The position numbers and the translations under genes are program-made. From SFTH01 sp963643985 (GTDB lineage: Bacteria > Bacillota > Clostridia > Christensenellales > Aristaeellaceae), in NCBI GenBank assembly GCA_963643985.1, contig CAVINP010000097.1, positions 1 through 7,300 of the forward strand: a DNA stretch of 7,300 nucleotides, written 5' to 3'. Shown here piece by piece: positions 1 through 6,900 of the stretch (the stretch's first letter is position 1; every line of letters begins with the position of its first letter). Below the pieces are notes generated by a model that was given only the letters and a program-made list of their open reading frames with translations, had not been told where the DNA came from and ran no database searches.

Positions 1-13
1 CTGTTACGAAATT

Positions 14-34
14 CACTGCTCAGCTTACCACCTC
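14..34 (-). other. Possible start of a further minus-strand gene (SD plus GTG)
   Basis: Reading the minus strand past the phosphatase stop, a GAGGTGG Shine-Dalgarno-like site (plus bases 28-34) is followed after 11 bases by a GTG codon (bases 14-16). Only about five codons (reading M/V-N-F-V-T) fit before the window edge. It could be the next gene in an operon with the phosphatase, or chance. No function can be given. Confidence 0.2.
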
Positions 35-51
35 ATTTAATCAGTGTATCC

Positions 52-702
52 TTAATCAAGAAGAAAATCCTTCAGTTCGGCAACGCTGTCAAAGGCGTGC
101 GGCAGGGGCGTATCGCCCATTTCATCGCGCGTGCGAAAGCCCCAGGCGACCCATGCGGCATCGATGCCCGCATTTCGGGCGGTGGTCATGTCCACGGCAC
201 TGTCGCCGATGTAAATGCACTTTTGCCCGGATACATTGTACCTGTCCATGATGCGCAGTGCAGCCGTCGGGTCGGGCTTGCGCGGCGTCGTTTCGCTCTC
301 GCCCATGGCCACGTCGTACAGACCGTCAAAGTGTATGCGGCAGAGGTTTTGCAGTGCGGCATCAAACTTGTTGGAATTGATGCCGATACGGATGCCGTTG
401 TCATGCAGGGCGTGCATGAGGTCGATGATGCCGTCATAGGGCATGGTATGATCGTTCATGTGATCGCGGTAGTAGGCCTTGAACTCGGCAAGAAGTCTTG
501 TATGCACATCCTTCACAGTGCCCTCGGGCAGTGCACGCTGCATGAGATTTGACACGCCGTTGCCGATGAAGCGGCGTATCGTTTCCGTATCGTGTGTGGG
601 ATAGCCGTTTGCGGTGAGTGCGTGATTGACGGCAGCAGCGAGGTCGCCCAGGGTGTTCAGTATCGTGCCGTCCAGATCGAAAATAACAAGATCATATTTC
701 AT
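52..702 (-). CDS. HAD-family hydrolase, phosphoglycolate phosphatase-like
   Basis: A 216-residue cytosolic phosphatase of the haloacid dehalogenase superfamily, in the size range of the Gph/PpaX group. All four HAD motifs are visible. Motif I is DLDGT, with nucleophile D9 and acid/base D11. Motif II is S110 in NSNK. Motif III is K142 in PRKPDP. Motif IV is GDSAVD, with D167 and D171 as magnesium ligands. Residues about 15-85 are the helical C1 cap. The start chosen is the ATG at 702-700, because GGGAG (plus bases 714-718) lies 11 bases upstream and the protein then opens with MKYDLVIFDLDGT as family members do. An in-frame upstream Met at 834 would add 44 residues that run through both divergent promoters, so it is rejected. 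Gph removes 2-phosphoglycolate and PpaX cleaves pyrophosphate; the true substrate cannot be read from sequence. It is transcribed divergently from the operon at 888. Confidence 0.9.
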   Translation of the reverse strand: MKYDLVIFDLDGTILNTLGDLAAAVNHALTANGYPTHDTETIRRFIGNGVSNLMQRALPEGTVKDVHTRLLAEFKAYYRDHMNDHTMPYDGIIDLMHALHDNGIRIGINSNKFDAALQNLCRIHFDGLYDVAMGESETTPRKPDPTAALRIMDRYNVSGQKCIYIGDSAVDMTTARNAGIDAAWVAWGFRTRDEMGDTPLPHAFDSVAELKDFLLD

Positions 703-733
703 GGCATATTCCGCTCCCGTATCTTTTGCATCT

Positions 734-763
734 ACTATAGCAGACGGATGAACACGATTTGAA
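734..763 (-). promoter_or_regulatory. Predicted promoter of the HAD phosphatase
   Basis: On the minus strand an extended -10 box TGCTATAGT (hexamer at plus bases 734-739, five of six matches to TATAAT) lies 18 bp from a weak -35 TTCAAA (plus bases 758-763, four of six). Transcription would start near 727 and give a leader of about 25 bases containing the Shine-Dalgarno site. The TG extension may compensate for the poor -35. Confidence 0.5.
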
Positions 764-822
764 TGCAATACGGTTAGAATTGGGTTATCACTTGACACAG
801 GCATGAAAGTTTTTGTCATTTG

Positions 823-851
823 TTGCCAATCCATTCCGATTATGCTACAAT
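823..851 (+). promoter_or_regulatory. Predicted promoter of the methyltransferase-hslO-deoD operon
   Basis: The -35 TTGCCA (823-828, five of six) is separated by exactly 17 bp from the -10 TACAAT (846-851, five of six). The -10 carries a TG extension (TGCTACAAT, 843-851), as expected for a housekeeping sigma-A promoter. Start of transcription would be near 858, giving a leader of about 30 bases. It is the only convincing promoter found for the six plus-strand genes that follow. Confidence 0.7.
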
Positions 852-887
852 AATATACGGGAAATACTGCATTGGAGCACAGCGTTT

Positions 888-1628
888 ATGCAAGCATACG
901 ACGGCTTTGCCGGTATATATGATCTTCTGATGGACGACTATGACTATCCTGCGTGGGCCGATTACTATATGAAGCTCCTGGGGGCGGATCAAAGGCCGAT
1001 CACCTCGCTCTGTGACTGTGCCTGCGGCACCGGCTCGATGACGCTCCGGTTCGCCATGCATATTGCGAAAGTTACGGGCGTTGACATATCCCGCGAGATG
1101 CTGGAACCGGCGACCCAAAAAGCACGTCGAACGGGCGTACGGGTACAGTTTGTCTGTCAGGACATGGCACAGCTTTGCCTGCCCCGTCCGGTGGATGCCA
1201 TCACCTGCGCCTGCGACGGCGTCAATTACCTTACAAGCGATGCACGGCTGGCATCTTTCTTCAAGTCTGCGTATGCGGCTCTGAAGGACGGCGGCCGTCT
1301 GGCCTTTGACGTTTCATCGGATTACAAGCTTCGATACGTGCTTGCGGATCAGTTCTACGGCGAGGAGCGCGATGAGGTGGCCTACCTGTGGCAGAACCGC
1401 ATGGATGGGGACATACTCACGATGGACATCAGCTTTTACATCCGCGAGGAAAGCGGTCTCTATCGCCGCGTAACCGAGACGCACAGGCAGCGTGCCTATA
1501 CAAAAGAACAGCTCGTGCGGGCAATGGAGCATGCGGGCTTTGGGGACATTCGCGTCTTCGGTGATCGCAACTTCGATGCGCCCAAGGCAGATGAACTGCG
1601 GCTGCACTTCTTTGCCCGCAAACAGTGA
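888..1628 (+). CDS. Class I SAM-dependent methyltransferase
   Basis: A 246-residue cytosolic protein with a Rossmann-type methyltransferase fold, resembling the YqeM-like family of Firmicutes. Motif I is DCACGTG (residues 43-49, where relatives have DLGCGTG). The acidic residue ending strand 2 is D66 in GVDIS, followed by ML and an Ala/Lys-rich helix. QDM (91-93) marks the adenine-contact strand, and CDGVNYL (109-115) matches the usual CDSLNYL post-motif of this family. The N-terminal YDGFAGIYDLLMDDYDY is also typical. The start is ATG 888, with TTGGAG (872-877) ten bases upstream. The in-frame ATG at 813 lies upstream of the promoter and is rejected. It is the first gene of the operon, 17 bases ahead of hslO. 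The methyl acceptor is unknown; a small molecule, RNA or protein is equally open. Confidence 0.88.
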   Translation: MQAYDGFAGIYDLLMDDYDYPAWADYYMKLLGADQRPITSLCDCACGTGSMTLRFAMHIAKVTGVDISREMLEPATQKARRTGVRVQFVCQDMAQLCLPRPVDAITCACDGVNYLTSDARLASFFKSAYAALKDGGRLAFDVSSDYKLRYVLADQFYGEERDEVAYLWQNRMDGDILTMDISFYIREESGLYRRVTETHRQRAYTKEQLVRAMEHAGFGDIRVFGDRNFDAPKADELRLHFFARKQ

Positions 1629-1645
1629 TACAGGGGGGAACGATT

Positions 1646-2545
1646 ATGGAATTTGACAGATGCGACGGCATTTACGATATTTCGCTTTTGAACGGTCAGG
1701 CTCGCGCGATCCTGATCGAGAGCACCGCACTGGTGCAGCGCGCAATGGATACGCATAAACTCTCGCGCATTGCCACGGCGGCACTGGGGCGCACGCTGAC
1801 CGCGACCGCGATGATGGGCAGCATGCTCAAAAACGACAACGAATCCGTCAGTGTGCAGATCAAAGGCGGCGGCCCCATCGGCACGGTGCTCGCGGTGGCG
1901 CACGGCGATCTGACGGTCAAGGGCTATGTGGATAATCCCGGCATCGACCTGCCGCGCACCGGCAAGAAGTTGCCCGTGGGCGCAGCCGTCGGCTGCGACG
2001 GACGCATGACGGTCGTGAAGGATCTGGGGTTACGGGAACCCTATGTCGGTCAGGTCAGGCTGGTCTCGGGCGAGATCGCCGAAGATTTTGCCATGTACTT
2101 CACCGCATCCGAGCAGACACCGTCGCTTGTGTCCCTGGGGGTGCTGGTGAACGATACGCAGGTGGAAGCGGCGGGCGGCCTGATCATACAGATGATGCCC
2201 GGCGCATCGGAAGCAGCCATTGCTTCCATTGAAAACAGTACGGGCATGTTCATGGATATTTCCGCCACCATGAAGGAATATCACCTGGAGGGTGCAGTGG
2301 ATCAGCTTCTGATGCACCTTCAGCCGGAGGTGCTGGCAAAGCGCGTGCCCGGGTACCGCTGCGACTGCAGCCGGGAGCGCATCGAGCGCATGCTCGTGAC
2401 CCTTGGCTCGGATGAGCTTCAGAGTATGATCGATGAGCAGCATGGGGCACAGGTGGACTGCCACTTCTGCCTCAAGCGTTACAAATTTTCCGAGGATGAA
2501 CTTAAGGCGCTCTTGCAGGCGGCCACGATCCGGGAGGGTAAATGA
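1646..2545 (+). CDS. hslO: Hsp33 redox-regulated molecular chaperone
   Basis: A 299-residue protein of normal Hsp33 length. Hsp33 is a cytosolic ATP-independent holdase: in reducing conditions four cysteines bind zinc and hold it inactive; oxidation with unfolding stress releases zinc and activates substrate binding. All four are present as C239-D-C241 and C272-H-F-C275, the CxC...CxxC arrangement of the family. Other conserved patches are GGGPIGT (74-80), VKGYVDNP, and an EPYVGQVRLVSGEIAEDFAMY-like segment before the substrate-binding region. ATG 1646 is chosen over the in-frame GTG at 1625 because a GGGGGGA Shine-Dalgarno tract (1633-1639) lies between them and relatives begin close to this Met. 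The stop overlaps the next start (ATGA), pointing to translational coupling with the TPR gene. The identification is firm; the extended poly-G ribosome site is slightly unusual. Confidence 0.97.
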   Translation: MEFDRCDGIYDISLLNGQARAILIESTALVQRAMDTHKLSRIATAALGRTLTATAMMGSMLKNDNESVSVQIKGGGPIGTVLAVAHGDLTVKGYVDNPGIDLPRTGKKLPVGAAVGCDGRMTVVKDLGLREPYVGQVRLVSGEIAEDFAMYFTASEQTPSLVSLGVLVNDTQVEAAGGLIIQMMPGASEAAIASIENSTGMFMDISATMKEYHLEGAVDQLLMHLQPEVLAKRVPGYRCDCSRERIERMLVTLGSDELQSMIDEQHGAQVDCHFCLKRYKFSEDELKALLQAATIREGK

Positions 2546-4242
2546 AGCACAACCCGAAGGTAGTTCCGATCACACGCAGCGCGGCCTATGTGCATCACCG
2601 CGCCATGAAGAATATGCGCGACAACAATCCGGTGGACGCGCTGGAACTGATGCGCACGGCGGTCGAACGGTCGCCCGACAATAGCGAGTATCGGCTGGAT
2701 CTGGCGGAATTCTACTGCGAGATGGGCTGTCACGAACAGTCCAACCGCATACTGCTGGATATGATCGCCAACGGCGGCGCCCCGGCGGAGTGCTATTACG
2801 GTTTGGCGCTGAATCAGCTTGGGCGAAACGAATTGGAATCGGCCAGACGTGCGCTGATGATCTACCGCCGCCATGCCGGGGACGATGAATACATCGAGGA
2901 TGCTGCGGGTCTGGCGGACGAGATCGAATATATGCGCATGACGAAGCGCCCACAGGATCGCAGACTGGGTCGTGCGGCCAGACAGACCGTCCGCGCAGGC
3001 GAGGCCCTTCGCAAGGGTGAGACGCAGCGCGGTCTGCGCATGCTCAGGGCGAGTCTCGAGGCCAATCCGGATCGGTGCGAGACGCGTGCGATGTACGCGC
3101 TTGCGCTCAGACTTGCCGAGCGCACGGATGAAGCGGCCGAACAGGCGGAACTGATCGCAGACAGCGAAAATGCGAGTGTGCGTGCGCTGTGCATTGCGGC
3201 GCAGGTGTTTTCCTTCACAAATCATGAATTCCGGGCGAAACAGACCATCAGACGCGTGATGGATCAGAAGCCGACCGATGCCGATCTGAGGTTGCTCATA
3301 TACAGCCTGGGCGAGATGAAAATGCACGTCGAAGCGGCCGAGGCGGCCCGTATGGCACTGCGCGAGACTCCGCACGACAAGACCATGCTGCATGTCCGCG
3401 CTGTGGCGCTCAAACTCTGCGGTGCAGACGACAGGACGGTTCTGCCCCTCTGGCAGCGGATACTGCGCATCGATCCGGATGACACGATTGCCCGCTACTA
3501 CTTTGAAACCGCGCAGCGTGGAGAGCTTTCGCAGATCGAGCTTGACTACTTCTACGACGTGCCCCAGAGCGAGTTTGCACGGCGCACCGCCGATCTGTCC
3601 GCACCGCTTGCACAGGGGTTGGGCGAGGCGGTTGAGCGCTGCAAGTCGGACAGAAACTATCGCAACCTGCTGATATGGGCGGCAGGCTCGGGTGATGCGG
3701 ACTGTGCGCGTGCAGCCATGATGGTGCTGGCTTCGACCGATGCGCCGTGTGCGGAGAGTGCGGTGCGCGAACTGCTCTACCGCGGCAACGTGCTTAACCC
3801 CGCCAAGATGTATGCAACCTTCTTTTTGTCGCTACGCGGGGCGGACATAAATCGCTTTTTGCCGCCCGATTCGGAGGTCGGAGATGCCCTCCTGCCGGAG
3901 TCGGACGAGCTGCTCTCGTCCCTGCCGGTGGGTGAAAGGCAGCTGATACGCTTCGCCAACGATGTGCTGGAGCTGCATTATGACTGCAGCGCCATGACGG
4001 GGCTTGCGACCATGTGGTATATCTATCGCAAGAACAGCATCAGCGGCGATCCGCTCGTCTGCACACAGGAAGCGGCGGCGGCGTTGGCCTGGAATTTCCT
4101 GCTCAGCCGCAATATCAAGCCCAAACCGGACGAACTGTCGCGGCAGTTTGAATGCAAAAAGCGGCGCATGATGTTCTACGCGCGTCATATGGCTGCGGTT
4201 CTGGAACGTGCAACGGAGGTGGATCGGAATGAAGATCGTTGA
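2542..4242 (+). CDS. TPR-repeat protein with a cyclin/TFIIB-like C-terminus
   Basis: A 566-residue soluble protein with no signal peptide or membrane span. Degenerate tetratricopeptide helix pairs cover roughly residues 13-115 and 150-320; examples are the NPVDALELMRTAVERSPDN unit (29-47), the CYYGLALNQLGRNELESARRAL unit (84-105) and the LPLWQRILRIDPDDTIARYYF unit (301-321). TPRs bind other proteins. Residues about 330-460 are mostly helical and not recognised. Residues about 505-550 resemble the second half of a cyclin-fold/TFIIB repeat: an Ala-rich helix (EAAAALAWNFLLSRNI) followed by PDELSRQFECKKRRMMFYARH, which reads like a helix-turn-helix. This is a memory-based resemblance. The start overlaps the hslO stop by 4 bases with GGGAGGG (2532-2538) just upstream. 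The exact biological role is unknown; a scaffold or adaptor function is inferred. Confidence 0.85.
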   Translation: MKHNPKVVPITRSAAYVHHRAMKNMRDNNPVDALELMRTAVERSPDNSEYRLDLAEFYCEMGCHEQSNRILLDMIANGGAPAECYYGLALNQLGRNELESARRALMIYRRHAGDDEYIEDAAGLADEIEYMRMTKRPQDRRLGRAARQTVRAGEALRKGETQRGLRMLRASLEANPDRCETRAMYALALRLAERTDEAAEQAELIADSENASVRALCIAAQVFSFTNHEFRAKQTIRRVMDQKPTDADLRLLIYSLGEMKMHVEAAEAARMALRETPHDKTMLHVRAVALKLCGADDRTVLPLWQRILRIDPDDTIARYYFETAQRGELSQIELDYFYDVPQSEFARRTADLSAPLAQGLGEAVERCKSDRNYRNLLIWAAGSGDADCARAAMMVLASTDAPCAESAVRELLYRGNVLNPAKMYATFFLSLRGADINRFLPPDSEVGDALLPESDELLSSLPVGERQLIRFANDVLELHYDCSAMTGLATMWYIYRKNSISGDPLVCTQEAAAALAWNFLLSRNIKPKPDELSRQFECKKRRMMFYARHMAAVLERATEVDRNEDR

Positions 4243-5047
4243 TTTTGATGCGAAGTTTTTTGAATATGCCGGAAAGTGGCTGGCTGCACATCCGGGTTTG
4301 ACCGAGGAGCAGATCGACAACAGCTACAACGAGATGATGTCCGAGTGGATCGCTTTGCCGGCCGATTGGCTGGACGGCAGTACGCCCGAACACTACTTCG
4401 ACCGCTTCACGCAGCCGTCTGAGCTGCTGGATGGGCTTGAAGCCTATCATGCGGCGAAGATCAACACCCCTGAGCCGCTCTACAGCCGCATCGTGCAGAC
4501 GGGCGAGGGCTGTGCCGAGTGTCTGTGCCGAATCCTTGAAGATGAGACGCACGATGAGGCGCTGCGCAGCGAAGCACTGGGGCTTCTGCGTGACATCGGC
4601 ACGCATCGGGCAGATGCCTATCTGATCGGTGTCGTGGCTACTGCCGAGGCACAGAGCGAAATCTGCGAGATGGCAGCGGACATACTGGCCACCCGCGGCG
4701 CGGAGACGGCCGGGAAACTGCTGGATCGCTATGAGACGGCACCGGAGTACGCCAAGGGCCTGATACTGGATATCGCCTGCAATCATCCGGGTGATGAAAG
4801 AATATATGATTACCTTCTGTACCGCCTGAAGAACATGCCGGAGCAGCGTGCGCTGCATGCCTCGCTTCTGGCCAAGCTGGGCGATGCACGCGCAATCGAG
4901 CCGATGCAGGCCATGATGCAGCTGACGGACATTACCTATTACGACTACATCGAGCTGCGTGATGCGGTGGAGGCACTGGGCGGCGAAATTACGAACGAGC
5001 GCAGCTTCTACGGCGATGCCGACTTTGAAGCGCTGCGCAATATCTGA
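4229..5047 (+). CDS. HEAT-like repeat protein of unknown function
   Basis: A 272-residue soluble all-helical protein. The central and C-terminal parts show HEAT/PBS-lyase-type units of about 30 residues, for example ALRSEALGLLRDIGTHRADAYLI (111-133), SEICEMAADILATRGAETAGKLL (143-165) and LHASLLAKLGDARAIEPMQAMM (209-230). The 'LGDxRAIEPL'-type corner is diagnostic of this repeat. The N-terminal 60 residues (EMMSEWIALPADWLDG) form a separate conserved-looking block that I cannot name. ATG 4229 is chosen because GGAGGT (4215-4220) sits eight bases upstream; the in-frame ATG at 4208 precedes that site. The gene overlaps the TPR gene by 14 bases, so the two are probably translated in a coupled way. 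HEAT proteins act as binding scaffolds; no enzyme residues are seen. Confidence 0.82.
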   Translation: MKIVDFDAKFFEYAGKWLAAHPGLTEEQIDNSYNEMMSEWIALPADWLDGSTPEHYFDRFTQPSELLDGLEAYHAAKINTPEPLYSRIVQTGEGCAECLCRILEDETHDEALRSEALGLLRDIGTHRADAYLIGVVATAEAQSEICEMAADILATRGAETAGKLLDRYETAPEYAKGLILDIACNHPGDERIYDYLLYRLKNMPEQRALHASLLAKLGDARAIEPMQAMMQLTDITYYDYIELRDAVEALGGEITNERSFYGDADFEALRNI

Positions 5048-5075
5048 TTGACGAGGGCAGGGGAGGTGGATGCCG

Positions 5076-6062
5076 GTGTTTTGCGGACAATGCGGGAAAC
5101 GGGTCATGGAGAGCATGCTGTTCTGCCCGTTCTGCGGTGCAGCCATCGTGATACCGGATCAGGATGAGGCCGAGGCGCAGCCGCAGACAGAGGAAAAGGC
5201 GGTCGATGTTCCCAAGGTCAACTTGGAAAAACCCCGTGTCAGCCTCTTTGACGATGCCGATGAAACGAAGGATGAGGAGTTTGTGCCCCTGTCCTTTGAC
5301 TTTGATGAAGCTGTCCCCGAAGATGTACCTAAATCCGGGGATGTGTCCAAGGCCGAGGATATTCCCGAGGTCGAGGATGTACCGGAGGATATTGCGCCCG
5401 TGCGCCGCAAGGCCGTTCAGACGCGTCGCCCCGAGAATGTGCGCGGCCGTAATGCCAACACCTACATTCCCGCCAAGGATGTCGAGCCGGACGATCTGTT
5501 CATGTCCTTTGATGACTTTGACGATGACTACGATACGGGTGCCGCGGATGACTTTGCCGACGATAGTGATTTCGAATTTGAAGAGTCGGAGCACGGCAGC
5601 TTTCTGCAGAGGCATATACGCGGCATTGTCGGTTCGGCACTGCTGCTGATCATATTGATTGTCTGCTTCATCTGGTTTATGTCGCCCACGGGCCAGCAGC
5701 TTTTGGCAGGCTGGAATCTGGCATGGACAGCCAAACCCTATGCAACGCTGGCCTACAATGCCTATCAGAGTGAAAGCTACGATACGGCGGCAGCCTACTA
5801 CGAGCGAGCCTTTACGCTGGATGATGACAACTACGAATATGCGCACAATGCCCTCGTGAGCTACTATTATGCCGATGATATCGAGGATGCCACAGCCATG
5901 GCACGCAAGTGCATTGAGCTCGAGCCGGACGACGCGACGACCTATGTGGATCTGAAGAATATGTATCCCGATGCGGACACGCGCCCGTGGGAGATCAGCG
6001 AGCTGATCCGTCGGGGCTATGAGCGCACGGGCAACGCAGAACTGAATATCGACAACGAATAA
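5076..6062 (+). CDS. Zinc-ribbon, single-span membrane protein with external TPR
   Basis: A 328-residue protein in four parts. (1) An N-terminal zinc ribbon with CxxC pairs at C3/C6 and C17/C20. (2) A long, acidic, probably disordered linker (about 29-175) holding a hexapeptide repeat and an Asp/Phe-rich stretch (DDFDDDYD). (3) One membrane helix at 183-202 (GIVGSALLLIILIVCFIWFM), preceded by the basic RHIR, which predicts an N-inside, C-outside topology. (4) A TPR pair at about 220-287 on the outer face. GTG 5076 is preferred to ATG 5070: GGAGGT (5062-5067) is eight bases from the GTG but only two from the ATG, and MFCGQCG is the usual opening of such zinc ribbons. The ATG would add two residues. 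The gene lies 28 bases after the HEAT gene and 16 before deoD. The function is unknown; it could anchor the TPR and HEAT proteins at the membrane. Confidence 0.87.
   Translation: MFCGQCGKRVMESMLFCPFCGAAIVIPDQDEAEAQPQTEEKAVDVPKVNLEKPRVSLFDDADETKDEEFVPLSFDFDEAVPEDVPKSGDVSKAEDIPEVEDVPEDIAPVRRKAVQTRRPENVRGRNANTYIPAKDVEPDDLFMSFDDFDDDYDTGAADDFADDSDFEFEESEHGSFLQRHIRGIVGSALLLIILIVCFIWFMSPTGQQLLAGWNLAWTAKPYATLAYNAYQSESYDTAAAYYERAFTLDDDNYEYAHNALVSYYYADDIEDATAMARKCIELEPDDATTYVDLKNMYPDADTRPWEISELIRRGYERTGNAELNIDNE
5319..5390 (+). repeat. Four imperfect 18-bp tandem units encoding a hexapeptide repeat
   Basis: Inside the acidic linker of the zinc-ribbon gene, four consecutive 18-base units encode EDVPKS, GDVSKA, EDIPEV and EDVPED. 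The pattern is (E/G)-D-(V/I)-(P/S)-x-x with period six. The units differ at the DNA level, so they are old or diverging. This looks like a low-complexity spacer rather than a folded domain. Confidence 0.7.
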
Positions 6063-6078
6063 ACAGGAGGAGAGCAAC

Positions 6079-6795
6079 ATGAGCAACATTCCGACCCCTC
6101 ACATCAACGCAAAGCAGGGAGACTTTGCACGCACGGTGCTGATGCCCGGCGATCCGCTGCGTTCCAAATTCATCGCGGAGCACTACCTCGAAAACCCTGT
6201 CCTGGTAAACAACGTGCGCGGCGTGCAGGGCTATACGGGTGAATACAAGGGCAAGCGTGTCTCGGTGATGGCCTCCGGCATGGGCATGCCGTCCATCGGC
6301 ATCTATTCCTACGAACTGTATAATTTCTACGGCGTTGAAAACATCATCCGCGTCGGCTCGGCGGGGGCCATGAGCGACAAGCTGAAGCTGCGCGACATCG
6401 TGGCCGGCATGAGTGCCTATACCACGTCGAATTACGGCTACCAGTTCGGCTTTGACGGCACGCTTGCACCCTGCTGCAGTTACGATCTGCTCAGCCGCGC
6501 GGTGGAAGCCGGCAAGGCTCTGGGACAGAGCATCGTGCCCGGCCCCGTGCTCTCCAGCGACTGTTTCTACGAGCAGGGCGGCTATGAGACGGCCTCTTCC
6601 AAGCTGATGAAACTGGGCGTGCTCTGCGTTGAAATGGAAGCCTACGCGCTCTACCTCAACGCGGCAGCTGCCGGGAAGAACGCGCTGGCGCTGCTTACCA
6701 TCTCCGACAGCATCGTTACGGGTGAGGCCCTTCCGGCCGAGGATCGCCAGAATACCTTTACCAAGATGATGGAGATCGCACTGGAAATCGCATAA
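6079..6795 (+). CDS. deoD: Purine nucleoside phosphorylase, DeoD type
   Basis: A 238-residue cytosolic enzyme of normal DeoD length. It splits purine (deoxy)ribonucleosides with phosphate into free base and (deoxy)ribose 1-phosphate, for salvage. Family residues are in place: H8 in TPHINA, LMPGDPLR with G24 and R28, VNNVRG with R47, RVGSAG with R91 and S94 for phosphate and ribose, VEMEAY with E185-M186-E187, and the catalytic pair D210 (TISDS) and R223 (EDRQ), spaced 13 apart as in the E. coli enzyme. EMEAY in place of EMEAA is a change I associate with Gram-positive forms. AGGAGG (6065-6070) lies eight bases before ATG 6079, the best ribosome site in the window. It is the last gene of the operon, 16 bases after the zinc-ribbon gene and ahead of a strong terminator. 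Confidence 0.96.
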   Translation: MSNIPTPHINAKQGDFARTVLMPGDPLRSKFIAEHYLENPVLVNNVRGVQGYTGEYKGKRVSVMASGMGMPSIGIYSYELYNFYGVENIIRVGSAGAMSDKLKLRDIVAGMSAYTTSNYGYQFGFDGTLAPCCSYDLLSRAVEAGKALGQSIVPGPVLSSDCFYEQGGYETASSKLMKLGVLCVEMEAYALYLNAAAAGKNALALLTISDSIVTGEALPAEDRQNTFTKMMEIALEIA

Positions 6796-6806
6796 GCATT
6801 TCAAAT

Positions 6807-6850
6807 AAAGAGGACCTGAGACCCGATGCGGTTTCGGCCCTCTTTTTTTT
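6807..6850 (+). terminator. Rho-independent terminator after deoD
   Basis: The outer stem AAAGAGG (6807-6813) pairs with CCTCTTT (6839-6845). After an A/C mismatch, CC (6815-6816) pairs with GG (6836-6837). After a bulged T, GAGACC (6818-6823) pairs with GGTTTC (6830-6835) with one G-U, closing a six-base loop CGATGC. The stem runs into a T tract to 6850, and a second T7 run follows at 6853-6859. It ends the operon that starts near 858. Confidence 0.92.
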
Positions 6851-6871
6851 CGTTTTTTTACGCGCTGCCTC

Positions 6872-6900
6872 TTTACTTTAGCACGCTGATGTGATATCAT
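6872..6900 (+). promoter_or_regulatory. Predicted hisZ promoter
   Basis: The -35 TTTACT (6872-6877, four of six) is 17 bp from the -10 TATCAT (6895-6900, five of six), with a TG extension (TGATATCAT, 6892-6900). Transcription would start near 6906, giving a leader of about 48 bases. That is too short for a histidine T-box leader, and no T-box or attenuator-like structure is seen, so control is more likely at the DNA level. Confidence 0.65.

Noticed and set aside
97..552. Plus-strand open frame opposite the phosphatase
   Set aside because: The minus strand has all four HAD motifs; the plus-strand translation is a motif-free shadow without a ribosome site.
792..797. Perfect TTGACA -35 box on the plus strand
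   Set aside because: No acceptable -10 lies 16-18 bp downstream (bases 814-821 give only GTCATT-like hexamers). The promoter at 823-851 has better spacing and an extended -10.
793..818. TGACA...TGTCA inverted repeat just upstream of the operon promoter
   Set aside because: The arms are only 5 bp with no extension, which is expected by chance in a region of this size.
703..834. N-terminal extension of the phosphatase by 44 residues
   Set aside because: The extension would cover both promoters and has no ribosome site, while the ATG at 702 has one and gives the usual family N-terminus.
2479..3393. Minus-strand open frame of about 304 codons opposite the TPR gene
   Set aside because: It has no recognisable motif or promoter and runs across the hslO/TPR junction; it is a coding shadow.
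4115..5146. Minus-strand open frame of about 343 codons opposite the HEAT gene
   Set aside because: The plus-strand frame has recognisable HEAT units, a good ribosome site and operon spacing; the antisense translation shows no family motif and is an effect of G/C-rich third positions.
4989..6089. Minus-strand open frame of about 366 codons opposite the zinc-ribbon gene
   Set aside because: It is longer than the sense gene, but the sense protein has CxxC pairs, a clean membrane helix and TPRs. The antisense one is a Gly/Ile/Arg-rich mirror of the acidic linker with no domain.
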